Source: Varroa destructor (taxonomy: Eukaryota; Arthropoda; Arachnida; Mesostigmata; Varroidae). From it: a stretch of 64,000 nt of DNA. The position numbers and the translations under genes were made by a program. Below are positions 26,001 through 40,200 of this stretch, one piece after another. Position 1 is the first letter of the stretch, and each line of letters starts with the position of its first letter. A model generated the notes under the pieces. The model did no database searches. It worked only from the letters and a program-made list of their open reading frames with translations, and had not been told where the DNA came from. The stretch is taken from the NCBI RefSeq assembly GCF_002443255.2, contig NW_019211454.1, positions 24,194,782 to 24,258,781 on the forward strand, written 5' to 3'.

Positions 26001-29000
26001 TATAAGGGGTTGCAAAGGTCTAGGAGTATGTAAAATGTCATTGAGCTATGTGCTCTATTGCCCTAATTAATTACGTGGTATCTTGGCTTCAACAAGCTCA
26101 CAAAAAGCCATATATTATATTTGATTTGTATCTAAATGTGTTAGTAATTGCTTGTCAGAATTACGGGTTTAATCTACGGTTAATGTACATCGAAGTATGA
26201 CTAGATTGGCTGATTTTTTTCTGAAGCGTCTCTTTCCGTTCACAGTGTCACAAACCCGTTACCGCTACTTATTTGTAACAGAAGTAAGTTGTTGTAACTA
26301 TGTACAACGAGACCAGCTGAAATGGAAGCCCATGAAATAGAGTATTCTATACACTATCTATCGATTTGCTAACTTGCAGTTCCAAGAAGTAAGAGTTGTG
26401 CATAGATATATTGCCAGAAGTGTAAAACCTTATAAAGTCAATCCTATATTACAAATGTACGCGGGTCAGCTGAATAAGATATAGACGTAACTACTAGTTG
26501 AGTATGCTAGAAGACTGATAAATTGGATGTTTATATAGGTATGCAAGAGTGAAAGATGCATCTTCATATTACAACGATGCCATATGTAAATGGTTGTGTA
26601 AATCTTTGTCTCGTTTACCGTAGTTTGTTGCCACCTCTAGCCCTTATCTCGATCAGCGCTTGCTTCTCGTACGTTTTCAGGTTAGCAACTTGAAATACCC
26701 TAGGCAAACATAGGTGTCTTGAAGTTTTCGAAGTAGTAGGTCTGTTATCGAAACCGAGGATCGACATCAGTCCCTAAGTGTTATTTTGGCTCGCCCGATC
26801 CGAATAACATGTATGTGCTTTATTTACACATGTATTCCTTAGTTGGTTAGAAAACAGACTAAGATTATAGTAAAACTATTAAGTAAAACCAGAGCCCCTC
26901 GGGACACTATAGTACATGATTATATCGGTAAATCCTCGGGAGTTCGCTATCACTGTCATCGCTTGGCGCAGTCGATATTTATTATTGGTAGACATCGAAG
27001 CAAGCAGGGCCAAACGACAAGAAGGGATGGATGCTATACACAAGGGAACCACCGATTAAGCTCACATCATTTTCTCGACCTTCACGTCTGCGGCCTGGAG
27101 AGGCTCTTTAACCAATTTCTACCCCTCTCTTAATACGCCTATCTAGACGAAGCTGAATAGCCTGCCGGCGCTTTCTGCAGTACGACAGATCCATCAGGCC
27201 AATAGCCCCTGGCATGTCCCCAACTCGTAAGTTCTTATATCCCCACTGAATTGCAGCAGCAAAACAAATCAAACTTTCCTTGTAGATGATTCCAATGCGC
27301 TCGCCAGAGATGATCTCGTAGCGAAGTTAACTTAGTGCGTGATGCTCACCGAACAGTGCCATGGAAGACGAAACGCAGAAAAACTAAAAGTGGCGCTAGA
27401 GACATAGTGTCAAGAGAAAGATGGAGAGACCGGTGCAACTAAGAACGAATCGTATCAACTACACTTCTATATGGCCAACTAACACAGCGGCTACTGATAC
27501 TCTATATCTTTTAGTCAGTTCTATTTGTGGTTAATGATGTTCGGTTGTGTTGGGTAATAAGGGAGATAAAGATACCAGCTGCCGGATGGCTGCATTTGCC
27601 AATGAACGGGCTGGCGTCTTCGAGGCAATAAATATTAATTCAACTAATGGGCCCCAATGGGCGCCGCGTGGAGTGTTCGCATGATGATGTGACTCTATGA
27701 AGAAGAAACGGAGCAAGGCCGCAGCAGAAAATTGGTACTGTGTAGCCGTGGGCGTGTGAGCGAGGATAGGGTGCTGAAACGGCTGTTACATGCGGCCTCA
27801 TGGACAATGTGGAGTTGAGAGGATAACGGGGCCTGGCAGTAACAGCAGTTAGATCAATAGCTAGGTGCCGCGAGCACCATGCAGTGGTAGTAGGTGGCCG
27901 GTCGACTTATCTCCAAGTAGACATCCTGGCATCGGTGCGATGCAACTGGGGGGCCGGACGCCCAATTGCTCATCCGGCCGACCTGCAACTATAAAGACAC
28001 TGGAGATGGCAGCAGTGGGGGCGCGCTAATTGTGACCTCGGCCATCCAACGTAGCTGAGGAGGTAGCGACGCCAGCAGAAGCAGTGGTACATTTAGAACC
28101 CTTGAAGGTTTGCTCAGCCCTAAGTTTGTCCTACAAGCTACACTCCCCTAGCCACCTGGTTAATAGTCGAGCTGTTAGCTCTACCGGGTGGTCCATACTA
28201 AACCAAGCATACAAGCGCCGGGAAGGGGGCGCCGCCAATCTGATCTGGTATTTACATAAGAGATCGCTTGCTTTGCGCGTTTCCAATGCAGTCCAGACTA
28301 CAACCGCTTGGCCGGGTCGGGCGGCAGCGTCCTCATTGGATGTAACGTGGATAGAAACAACGAGGACTGGCGAAATCGCTTGGACCCGACTAGTCGAACC
28401 GCTGCCATTAGATAGTAAGGGCTAAACGTAAGAGTAGCACTGGCGCTTGCCGCTGCAGTGTGTATGCAAATAGGCCAATGTCGACCACTGCTGCTGCTGT
28501 AACTAAATCGGCGCTTTGACGGCTTAAACAAGAAGAAAGAGAGGCGAATGCTAGCTTTTAGCGGACCGTTTGTGGACGGACCAGCAGGGTCTGTTGTGCC
28601 GGACCACTACCGTCATTACGGTAACTTCGCTACCGAGAACCAGCCCCATTACGGGTACAATTGCATCGCATCCTCTGGGTGGTCTGTGCAGATCCGTGTC
28701 TACCTTTGGCCCCTCAAAGAATAGTCCTTGACCTTGGAGCTTTTTCCTACTGCTTTCTTTCATCTGTTGTAGTTTTAGCCGGCAGACACGTTAAGCACCG
28801 GGATGCTCAGATTGTTACTCCCAGCCAGCCCCGAAACCAGCAATATTTCTCGCCCAGCAAAAATGTCATCGTGAAAGCAGGAAGGAAGCACATCTCGCTG
28901 AAAATTCTAACCGCTTAAGCACTCTGAAAACATGATCACGACGGATTTTAAGTGAACGATTACCATTACAGAACAGGTACCTTTAAGTGCAGTCAATTCC

Positions 29001-31238
29001 TGCAGACGTTCTATGTGCTCCGAGATTACAATCTGGTTTACTAGGAAGCCTAGCTTCGCTTGAAATTGTATTATGATTAAAGCGGCAGTGAGCGAAAGAG
29101 GTGATCCACAACAGGAATTGCGTGGCAGGAACGATGGGCGTTAGCTGGGTATGTACCAGATTTCATCAATATGGGTTTTGTTCGCTCGGCATTATAAACG
29201 CTTCTTAAGTTTTCCAATATATCATGATAGTAACAAAAATAATTATTATCATTATGATTACGAGGTAACAGTAATAGTAATAATAAAACATTGTTAGCTT
29301 GATTACGACGTGTTCTTTTATATGTCGTTCTGTTACCGATAAAATATGCATAGAGTAGGCATAATTTGTCTGCAGCTGGTTCTGGGAAATGGATTACAAC
29401 AATTCTTCGCCTATATAAAAATGGAATGACTGGCTTTAGGCAGGTTTGAAATATATGCATACATCAATGTATGCGATGCACGCCAAAAAACGCTGTGTTT
29501 TTTTTACAAACCTGCCCTCGGGGCCGGGAGAGCGGCACAGGAATGAGCCAGCCGAAAGCCATAACGTACGACCAAAGCTGTCAGCTTCTTCCTGGGGTGA
29601 CACGAGTCGATTGAGGAGATAGGCAAGCAATACAAATGTGAAGAACACACCTAGTATGCATAGCCACAATTGCCAAGAAAAGATAGTTATGAAGCATATC
29701 GAAAGCGATGGTCGACCTGCAATCAACAGAGGATCAATTGAAAACATGTTAACTCAACTATGTAGCTTACCGTCTTCAACTTACCTCTTCGTACCCCATA
29801 CGTCCGAAGTGGACGTACAGCTTGCTACGTTTTAGGCTGTTCAGTATTGCTAGCCAGCTAACGGATACTATGGACAGCGTTAAGATTGCAAACTAGAATA
29901 AAACGGTTCTACGTGTAATCAGAAAAGTTGGAAATATATGGGATTCTGTCACAAATCATACTTGCAAAAACTCTCATTTAGCTCTACATTAAACAGAATA
30001 AATGTATAATTGAAATGCTGCATATTCCTATTAGAATTATTCTGTTATTATGAGTGTCTTTTTCCATCGGCTTGTGCTTTCATTGATACAATACGATCAT
30101 TAAGACAATTCCAAGAGACTTTAGTGTTCCGCCTCAACTTTAACTCGTACGTACAAGGGCTACATTTTTAATTATGGACGCGTATGTCACGAAGGGTCAA
30201 ATATAAGGTAGCTAGTTCGAAATAATTTCTCGGTATCCGGAAATATCCGTTGAAAACAAATCCGGAAATGAGATACGATGGACCCTTTATCTGTCTGCGA
30301 CAAACTCCAAGAATTTTAATCATAGTTTAACGACTGCATATATGATAACAGGAAAAATGTGAAGTTAAGCATGATGACAGAAGACATTATAATAACACCG
30401 TGCATCATGTGTTATTGTGGGGAAATGTTCAAGGGCTCAAACGTCCTACTCTACCAGCCTGTTTTAGTTACTTAAAAACACTGAAGTCCATCACCATAGG
30501 CGTTACCCATTATTATACAATAAATTCGCTTTTATTGTACTCGTAAAATCATTACACAGATTTACTAAATCAACTAAGCTTCTAGACTGTGCTCAAACAT
30601 ATATCATTTAATTTAAAAGTGGGCATCATCATAGAAAGCTTTATTTCGCCGTTCGACATTAGAGTCACTCGGAATTTATTGACTATTCAGTATAATCGAT
30701 GAACAGACGCAAATTCTGTACGCTTTCCCGCATTAGTTGGACATCTCGCTTAAACAAAAAAAAAAAAAAAAAGTAAAAAAATTCTTCTGTAACAAAACGC
30801 GGCCAATACTCGAAATAGAAGTGGTGTCTATTGGTATTAGTATCCTCACAGAGCTGTTGGTTCGAGTACAGAGCCTCATAGTTGCTGTCAGCAATTATCA
30901 GCGATCAGTCGAGCTCAGATGCCACAAGGAGTAGTTCGCCCACTATCTGCCTTAGTTTGCGATGATTGCCGCTTTTTCTTAAGAACTTTGTGTGGCACAA
31001 ACGTCCACGTTATGTGGAACAGTGCGCAAGCGGCCCTGCCACATGAACTTACGCAAATCCTGACCAGCCAGTCTGTGATTTCGGAGTCTCAGAGGTACGT
31101 CAAGCATATTTCATGGGAGGCTGTAAAAACAGCAAATTTGATCAAAGGGTTGTACATTGTATGTACAATGAACTTTATGATTTACTAAGCTTTTATTTTT
31201 GAGACGTGAGTTTTGAGCGTTCTTGTCTACAGCTAAAA

Positions 31239-31294
<56 letters not shown>

Positions 31295-34200
31295 TTTGTA
31301 ACTGGTAGGTGATAACTTTTTGGTCCTGAGTTAAAAAACTTTTCACCATAAATTCGTGTACCGGGTCCTCTGGTGTTGAGCTCTGGTGAACGTAATACTA
31401 CGGAGTGAATGTGTTAATTGTACTTACGATTGACTCTATACATGAGCCTTTGTGCGTTCGATAGCTAACATTATGCTTATAAACTTTCTAGTCCGTATCT
31501 AATAAGGGCCATTTCTGTGAGTGCTTCTGTGGCAACGATATTGGACAATTGCGATACACTTAACATCCCGTGCGCGAATTCGTTTTTGGAATTTAGGTCT
31601 CTTACGTCCGTTTGTCTCTGTCCAGTAATTATGTGAGCGAGAAACTTAAGGAAATGAGAAGTCCTAATTTCTGTTCCATTTTAAAACTAGGCGAATATAG
31701 CGTAAACCAACCAAACCAGATAGTTTTTGAAGGTGTCTAAAACAGCCGAGAGAACACTCTGTAGTTATATATAAATATAATTATTTATGTTAGTTGAGGT
31801 TCGAGTCGCAAATACTGTTCTGAAAATGTTTCGCACTTTTGACGTACATGGGAGATACGCTCAAAGCAAATACTCACGTAAGTTTCATACAGGATCTTTT
31901 TCTCTGTTGATGATGAAACGATATTTGGTTTCGTCATATCTTTTTTTTAACTGAGCCGTTACTTGTCGTCGTGCCTCTATCGTCGCTCTCCGCTGTTGGT
32001 ACGGTTATGAGCGGGAGGATGTGAGTATTATCTATTCTCGCTTCGTTTCGCCCCTCGTTACCACCTAGCCATCTTCTGGACATTGACACACAGCGAACGA
32101 GTGTCGCTAGGCGTCTTGCAAAGATTTGACTCCTTAGTGAGTCTAGTACGCAGTTCGGTCAACAGTCTACTCCATTCACCCAGTTCTTAGTAAAACCCGC
32201 TGGCTCTTCCTCCTAGCTTTTGCAGCTTGGCTCATTCGCTATTCGACAGGCTGAGAAAGTTGTTGAGACAGAGAGAGCAAGTAAAGAGCCAGTGAGTCAC
32301 TAAGACAGAATGAGCTCTTGACACGAAGGGCTCGTGGAACAGTTCAGTTGGCAGGAAAGCGTCGGGAGCCATGCGACAGAAAGAGTGTTGAAGTAAAGAG
32401 GAACGAATGGTGAGGTTGATAGACAGATCGTTCGGTTAACCGAAGAAGGGTAAAACAGATTGAATCAAACCGAGGGCAAGCTTCCGACTCCCGCAAACCG
32501 ACGGTTCTCTCCTGCCCGTGACCCTTTTCATAGTCCTAGTCTAGATACCTCTGTCTGTCCTTTCTTGTGCGGAGCGAGACCTCCCGTGTGTGCTTCGTGT
32601 TTTGTCCGTGGTTTGACGAAACAAAATCCTTTTTGGGCCCTCTTCGTCTCGTCCTAACTATTGAATTCTAACATCCACTTCGTCAATGTCAAGAGAACAG
32701 TAACCGTTATCAAACACCCACTCAATTGGTGGGCGACCGATTCTTCCCGAGACAACTACTTTCTCTCTATTTTTTTTTGAAAAAGGAGTAGAGCTGCTCT
32801 GATGTAGGAAGCGAAGCATTTATCGCACAATGAATAGAAATAACAAAGGAAGTGTGGAATGGAGAAACCAGCGGCAAATAACGGTGAGTAACCATTCTCG
32901 TAGATTGACCCGTCCATCTTAGCCCGTAAGTGCCGGACGTATGAGAACAGAATGCGAGTCGCTCTAGCAGCAGTGACGGTTAAAAGGTTAGCTAGTGTAG
33001 TCGGATAACGCGAAAGCCCTATCGAAACCCCTTTTATTGGTAGGGACAACTCTGGAAATGACCGAACTGCGAGTCCCATTACTATTTTCTTCCACCTCCA
33101 CCTGCCTTCCGTTGCCCACCACTCGAAAAGTTTTCGATTTCAATGAAGTGCCGTTGCTGGCCAGAATATATTACCGCTTCTTGCGTCCGCTGGTGCAACA
33201 GCTATGGTATGGTAAGGGTAGCTTACTTCTCCACCCTGCGAAATACAGCACGTTGCTGTGTCTATTGTTACTTTTGAGCCTGCTGTCGCTGCTTCTGCTA
33301 TTGCTACGATTTTCAGCCTGGAGACTTTTGAAGGTCTCGGTAGATATATATGTTTGCGCGGGTCTACGTTGAGGGACCAGCTTCTTCACTATCGCTAGTA
33401 GTAGCACCCTGAACCATAAGTTCGAGCTGTCGGCCCTCGAGCTCTTTTTTGTTCGTTGTCCTGCTAGAAATACCTTTTATAAGAAAAAATCGAGGGGTCG
33501 TGTCGTCGCTTCTCGTATCTTGCTTCATTTTTCTTGAACGTAAACATCGATAAATTTGCACTACCATGGTAGAACGAAGTAGCATGCAAGCGGTCGCGCA
33601 GGAGACGATTGGAGCCCTAAACGAATAGAGGAGAGAAGCTTGTCTACCTCTGCGCGAATGTGTGCGTTAGGAGATGAGCAACCCGTATTTACATAAAGTG
33701 GACCGCGACAATGGCGATACACAAAACGTGAAAGTAACGGGGTCGAAAGCGGCTTACTAGAGAGGAGAGCGTCCAGCAGTTGGCAGTCAATAGAACGTAA
33801 TGCTTCCTTTATGTAATGTAGGGTATAGTCTGTTGGACGACTCCAAACACCAGTGGCATCTTTTTTACTGTCAACCTTACGGCTATGCTTGTCGCTGCCG
33901 AGGCAAAGCAAGGGCTTGAATAACGCTCATTTGCAACAGGTGACGTTCGCGAGTCTGTTCATTGTCCCTCGTTTCGCCCAAGTAACATTCCTTATCGCTT
34001 GCCATGGTGTCCCACTATAGACTTGTCAACCGATCCGCCTGTATCCATGTGTCTGTCCAGTGAAGTAAGCGATATCCACTAAAGTTAGGTTCCTTGCTAT
34101 GTTACTCGATGAACGTTACTATATTATAGGCTTCCCATATTATTAGTCGGTGAACGTTATCTTTGTGATATATAGGTGAAGCCTATCCGCGCATTGTACG

Positions 34201-37200
34201 CATGATTAACAGTGAACAGAGTAACGATACAAGAGCTCAAAAACAAAATGCATTACTGCACACGATCAGGCATTTACGCATCACTTAACCTATGGAAGTA
34301 TATTCAAACAGCAGAGAAATTGCGGTACCGTTATGGAACCAAATCAAGCATCGTTGTTTTTATTGGACGGAGTTAAAGTATTGAAGTACTACTCATGTAG
34401 GCAGATGTATTTGTATCCGCAATACATCAGTGCCTCGTGCCGTAGCAAGACCTTTGCTGGTCGTTATCTTAGTAGTTACCTTTACCACTGCGACACGTAT
34501 CTGCATCGTCAGGCAATATTAATCACTTGTCGCGGATCATGAACCATTCTGCACTCTAGTCTTGTACGCCTTTCAATCTATCCTAGCTCCTTTGCTCAGC
34601 AATTTTTTTGCGACTCCGGCTCTATCGTTATCAGTATTGCACCATCTGTGCTTGTGGAGCTGATAAAAGATGGGGAGACCAAAAACTCTGTGCTAAAGTA
34701 TGCTACAAGTTTATTAAGAGTCAGAAGCCGTTGAGGGCAAAGCAGGATGACAGAAAGGGACAAAGAATTATAGAGAGAAAGAGGATAATACAGATTTAAA
34801 CGCCGCGGGATGCTGCTGGCGATCGAGGAAGACTTTACTTGCAGCCGCGTCGTCACAATTTGCGAGACGACGATGGAAACTGCAACGGTGAAATTGCTCG
34901 AGTTACGTCTACACTGGCCGTCTACGACTAGGTCATCAGCGAGAGGGTTGAATAGAACGTTGAGGAAAAGGGAGAAAGCGTGCGGCGCAAAGGTGTGGAT
35001 ACACTATCGGTCGTATCCTGGAGTACGCTGCGGTGCAGTGCCATTTTGTACTATAGTAGCGTAGGGAGACGATATCAGGCGTTGCTGCGGCTTACTATGG
35101 AACAGCTGTAGCGTCTCCTCTAGCTTATTCCAAAACGGCGACGAGGCGGCCCAATGTAGTTCCTTCATCACTCTCTGAGTGATATATGGATGACAAGGAT
35201 GACGATAGAACAGGACACATGCCTATTTCTGGCGACAGCCAGTCCAGCGCCAATAACAGCCGCCGCCCGTTATTCGCTCGAGTCAACCCGGTTGTACTGC
35301 TCTGATCAGACGTAGTCCTACCGGTAATAGTAGCAGCTGTAGCACCCTCACTTGCCAGCCATTTAAACATTCGTTTATAATGCAATGGTATCGCTTGCCG
35401 CTCTTGCCCAGTTCGAACCAATTTTTTGCCAGCAGAGAAGAGCCAAAGCGGCTATATGTCAACACTGCTAAGCCAATCCCTCAAGTAGCCATCGCCGTTA
35501 AATAATGATTAAAAAGGAATGAACATTAGAAAGGCTTTAAACGCATTGTATAAGTACGATAAAATTCGGAGAAAATACCTAGTACTAGAGTTGTTGTAGT
35601 TTTTTTGAGACCACTGATATAATGGGGCAAGAATCGTAAGTATTTACCCCACTATGAGTTAAACTAGAAAGATTTAGTCGGACCACATTCAACACTGTGT
35701 AGTTCAATAGCCGTCATGCTCATGAAAACGAATCGCTACGCACTGTATCATCAAAAACAAACATTGCAGAGCTTCAAGATGTTTTTATAACGCAATCCCT
35801 TTCAGAAGTGTACATACAGGGTCACTCTGAGTTTGTTTGATACGGTATACGCAGTGTGCGCTCGTCGTCCTGCATGTAGCTTCTGGTTCGAGCTCCCTCC
35901 AGCTTTGCTGGCATTCACTTCCGGTATGCAGTGGGACGAAGCAGGGGCCTCTCGGAGCATTGAAAAGCAGTTGAATGTTAGTCTGCATTTCGCATCCAGC
36001 GCAGCGTCGGTTCCTTGATCATATGAGGCGTACACCATTACATCTGCCATTTGGTGGGTTAGACACGGTGGAGGAAGCGTCGGTGACTTCGTGATTGGCG
36101 GGTCGTGGGAGGACAAACGAATAGTTGGAGCAACAAGTATGTACCCCTGTGCATAGGAAGTATGTTTCAAGACAACGGAGAAGACGATGGACATGTGAAG
36201 GAAACGACGAAAAGGGATCGATTTCGCTTTTCCGCGCCTTGTCGAGCGTTGTACCCGAGTGATTTCTGGCTTTGGCAACCGCTACGATTTCGCTGCCCTA
36301 CTAAGGTGCCGCCTGTCATATCTCTTACTGTAACTGCGTGCGGGGGCAGACTACTATTATCGTGTGTGCTTCATAATATATATATATATATATGTTATGC
36401 GTGCGAGAATCAGTAAAGAACGTACGCTACTGTGTCTTCTTAGGTTACGTAGAAAACCAATTAATTAAAAAAAAATTGAACGTTCTTTCTTCACTTACGG
36501 TCCATATATTCCGGTGCTGCATACACCCTCATCTCGTCCAGATTTAAAATGCATTATACACAGGTCGATGTTATATTGTAAATCATTGATTCAAGCTACA
36601 GTATATTTAAGCAAATGCGTGTAGTTCTGCTTACCCGCTTGTGATTTTCGTGAGACGACAACGGACAAATCATCCATAAGAAAAGGCTGGGTATATTCGA
36701 CATGCTGTTGCCGATCGGCAGTCAACGGAATGTCCGCAATAGCAATCTCCACTTTCTGCAAGTGTGATAGGAAAACAACACTTTGCAATTCCGTTAGCAT
36801 AGATATATCTACATGCTTCCAACATGCAAATTAGCAATACTTTGAGGAAGTAAAGTAAATGACCTACGGAAGTACCTACGTGATATTCCCTTGAATTCCC
36901 CAAATTGGCTTCTCTTGAGCTAAACGGAAGCCATGGAACTTCAAGGAAAGGCAAACTCTGGTCTGGTGCACCATTGGAAAAGAATGGCAAAACGAGAATA
37001 GAAAAAGTTGAAGTGCAATCGTTACCTGGCTTCTTGAGATAATAAAAAAAAAATACTAACTTTGTTGATTACTTCGGATATAAGTCCAGTCCACGAAGCG
37101 TTATTGTCAGTGCGTGCTCCGGCTTGCCCACGTGGCACTGCATGTATTTTATATGAGAACGGCATTACGTTGGCGAGGGCTTCTAGCAGCTCAGGGATCA

Positions 37201-40200
37201 AGCCGGTGAAGTCGGCGTCACTTCCACGCTTCAACATCAGATATGGTGGACTCTGTGAACAACACACGTAAACGACACGGCGGTTCAATATTAATGGAAT
37301 TATCAACTGTTTTGTACTCGATTTCGCTAGTAGAGCGCCGTATGTCGGAAGCACGAAGCTGGTGGACTCGAAGAAAAAGAGAGAGAGTCGACGAGCAGGC
37401 CTATATGACCAAGTGAACTACCCAGAGCCTGGCGACGAACTACCGTCGGCTTCTTTTGGCTGTGATTCATTTGTCGAGCCAACTTAAATTAGAAGGTCAT
37501 TATTTTCCAATATTTCACTCATATACACATTCACATGGTGGGCTCACACTCATTCAGTAACCTGAAATTAAACATTGATGTTTTGTTTGTTGGAAAAAGT
37601 CCGACTTGGAATATCTGGAAGTGTGTGACATATTTGTTTTAAATCCGAGACTAAATATTAGCGTCAAACAGCTGATACTGTAGAATAAGCGAAAGCACTC
37701 CTGTTTGATTGAAGAAATGGAACCAAAACCAATCATTTTTCTTCGTCACCGTACTATTATTCAAGTGTGCATCTAATTAGACGCTTAGTAAAGCACGTGA
37801 CCGTATACGTGAATTACATTCATAAATTCAAAAATTGCTCTCTGAGTACCCCGTTCCTTGGGCGATCGGTGCCGAACAATAGAGTAAGAGGTCAATTAGT
37901 TTTTAGACCATACGTAAAATAAGCTGGAAACAAAGCAGTATCTACCCAAACAAGCTAATTTTGAGTATAACAGGATCACTTTAAGCAATATCTAGAAGAT
38001 CCAGTATCTACTATGGTCAACAGACGCGAACGCCAGAGACTTTTCACATAATTGAGTTGACGCTTGCTATTCAGGCTAGTTACTTCCAAAACTTTTAAAA
38101 TCTCTCTTAAGAAAGGTCCTGTTGTTTATATATGATAGAATCTAATAAAATAATATTTGTCGTGGGCCGATGGCTGTGGAGCTCTGGACAAATGAATTCA
38201 ACATTTGATCAAAGTTAAGCTTACTTACTGACGGATTTGGCAAGAAAGCGTTTGATGGCATTCCTCCATAAAATACATTAGAAAGAACACAAAAACTCTG
38301 CTAAACACTGGCGAAGTTCAAATAACACAACATCATAATGTGTAATATTATTCAGACACAAATTTGAAGTAATACTGCTTACTTATATTGTCCCATGGTT
38401 CCGTTTTGTTCTGGTCAAAAAACGTATTTTAGGTACGTTTAGCATTCGAAATCTCGCAATGGCATATCTATTGTATTTAAAAAAATTGAATTTCTCTGAT
38501 ATAATTAACCTAACTTTCTAGTGCACTCACGAGTATTCCACCGACAGATATTTCTTTGTTGGGTGTGATGGCACCAGGAGCTTTGATTTGAGGTAATGCT
38601 TCAGGTTTGTCGGTCAGCATAAGGCCTTTTTTAGGTGACCAGCTTCCTAACTTAACGTGTCCAACATGTGAGCTGTGGATCACAGCGATAGTAGGCTGTA
38701 GTCGACTGCCATCGGCGAGAAATTCAACTGTGCCCGTTTGTCCTTCTGGAAGTTTTATCTGTAAGATTGCAGCGTAAGTGTTCGAAAACAAACAATGATC
38801 TTTATTCTGATCATTCGTCGATATTTTAAATCTATTAATGTTGTCCCACTGTCCGTTTCGTTGAACGTTTCCGGGCCTTGGTAGCTTACTGCCGAATGGT
38901 CAGCAGAATAATTAATCCGAAGAAATAGCTCACCTGTTTCAGCAGGGAGGCGAGGTCCTTGCCGTGCTCGAAAAAGCGTGACTGATCCATACAATTGAAA
39001 CCAACAGTTCCCTTGGAACCATCTTCTTGCGGTAGATAGGCTTCGAGTAGCGTCGGTTTATCTTGTAGGGCACGATCGTAATTAGTAAGAAGTGCCGTAA
39101 CAGCGTCGAGGAATAGATAACTCTCGGTACCTTGATTCTTAAAGGAGTCCCTAAGATTTTAAATACAAAAACACGAATACATACGGATTTCATTTAATTC
39201 TACATTTTACTTAATTTGGAGGTATAGCTCATCCTTTGTTTGTAAGCTAACATTGTGAGACAAGCTCAGTTTTTGAGCGCACTTTTCTACAACAGAAGCG
39301 AGCAATAAGAAATGTCAACCCTTTTATTGAAATGTGAAGGCATACTTAATTGTCTAGCAACATTCGTCCGCTTCCCTAGTACGACCCTGTTTTGACCTGA
39401 GCGGTTTGCAATAATCTCAAACGCGCGGTTAGTAACGATAAGCTGTTGCTTTGTTACGATTACGTCATCCAGCTAGTGAAGTTGACGCCTAGCAGCAAAC
39501 GACGCTAAGCTGGAGGAACGTCGGGCTTAGCCATGTGAAGAACCCTTCATGCAATCCTTTATGTACCCTAATAAGCTACTGGGGAGCTATTCCGAATGCA
39601 GTTTGTCGTATTTAAGAAAACGAAAAAAAATGGAGCACAGATAGATTGCCATCAGGAGAAAATGTATTGAGCGGCAAACACAATGGAGCGGAGATGGCCA
39701 TACCAGCTCACTTACAGATATGTATTCAAAGATGGAACAATAAAAAAGTTTTGTAGCTGAACGGGTAAGCGGCTACAAAGACCAACGGGTCTTCGTATTA
39801 AATGAGCCAATGACCCAACAGACGTGAGCGGGCAAAAGGATCATGTACCTGGACGCACGCTAACCAAAATGCCACTGAGAGTTTGAACCCGGACATCCAT
39901 GTAACCCCGAAAATTATCCTACGCTGCTATATATGACAGCTGTGTAAACATAAGCTGCCCTTACTGTGAAATGCTACCTGTAGTTGGGATTCTGCATCAT
40001 TTTTTTATGGAAACGCATGACATGTGGCAATTCAGAGTCGACGAGCCGGAAAGCGGTCACGTTCAAACTGCTACCGGCATCACGAAACCGGATGCTCTGC
40101 CAGAAGTCGTCCGTCACCTGTGGAAACAGAGAATCGCGTTCGTATTAAGGCGATTATATGTGAATTAAACGACCTATCTGCAACTACAGTCGACAGTCGC

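Larger units (their letters stand above)
29717..36634 (-). other. iGluR intron 10, 6.9 kb, the longest
   Basis: The ends are GTAAGC and CAG. The flanking phases already join S1 to M1 without a gap, so no exon is missing. It holds a 47-bp AT dinucleotide run at 31241-31287, an A-run at 30756-30772 and a GC-richer block at about 31.9-35.4 kb, which covers about half of the intron. An 89-codon plus-strand ORF at 30919-31188 is not recognisable. Confidence 0.7.

Noticed and set aside
30919..31188. An 89-codon plus-strand ORF within receptor intron 10
   Set aside because: No recognisable domain. The minus-strand reading of the same stretch has splice-like signals but stops in all frames.
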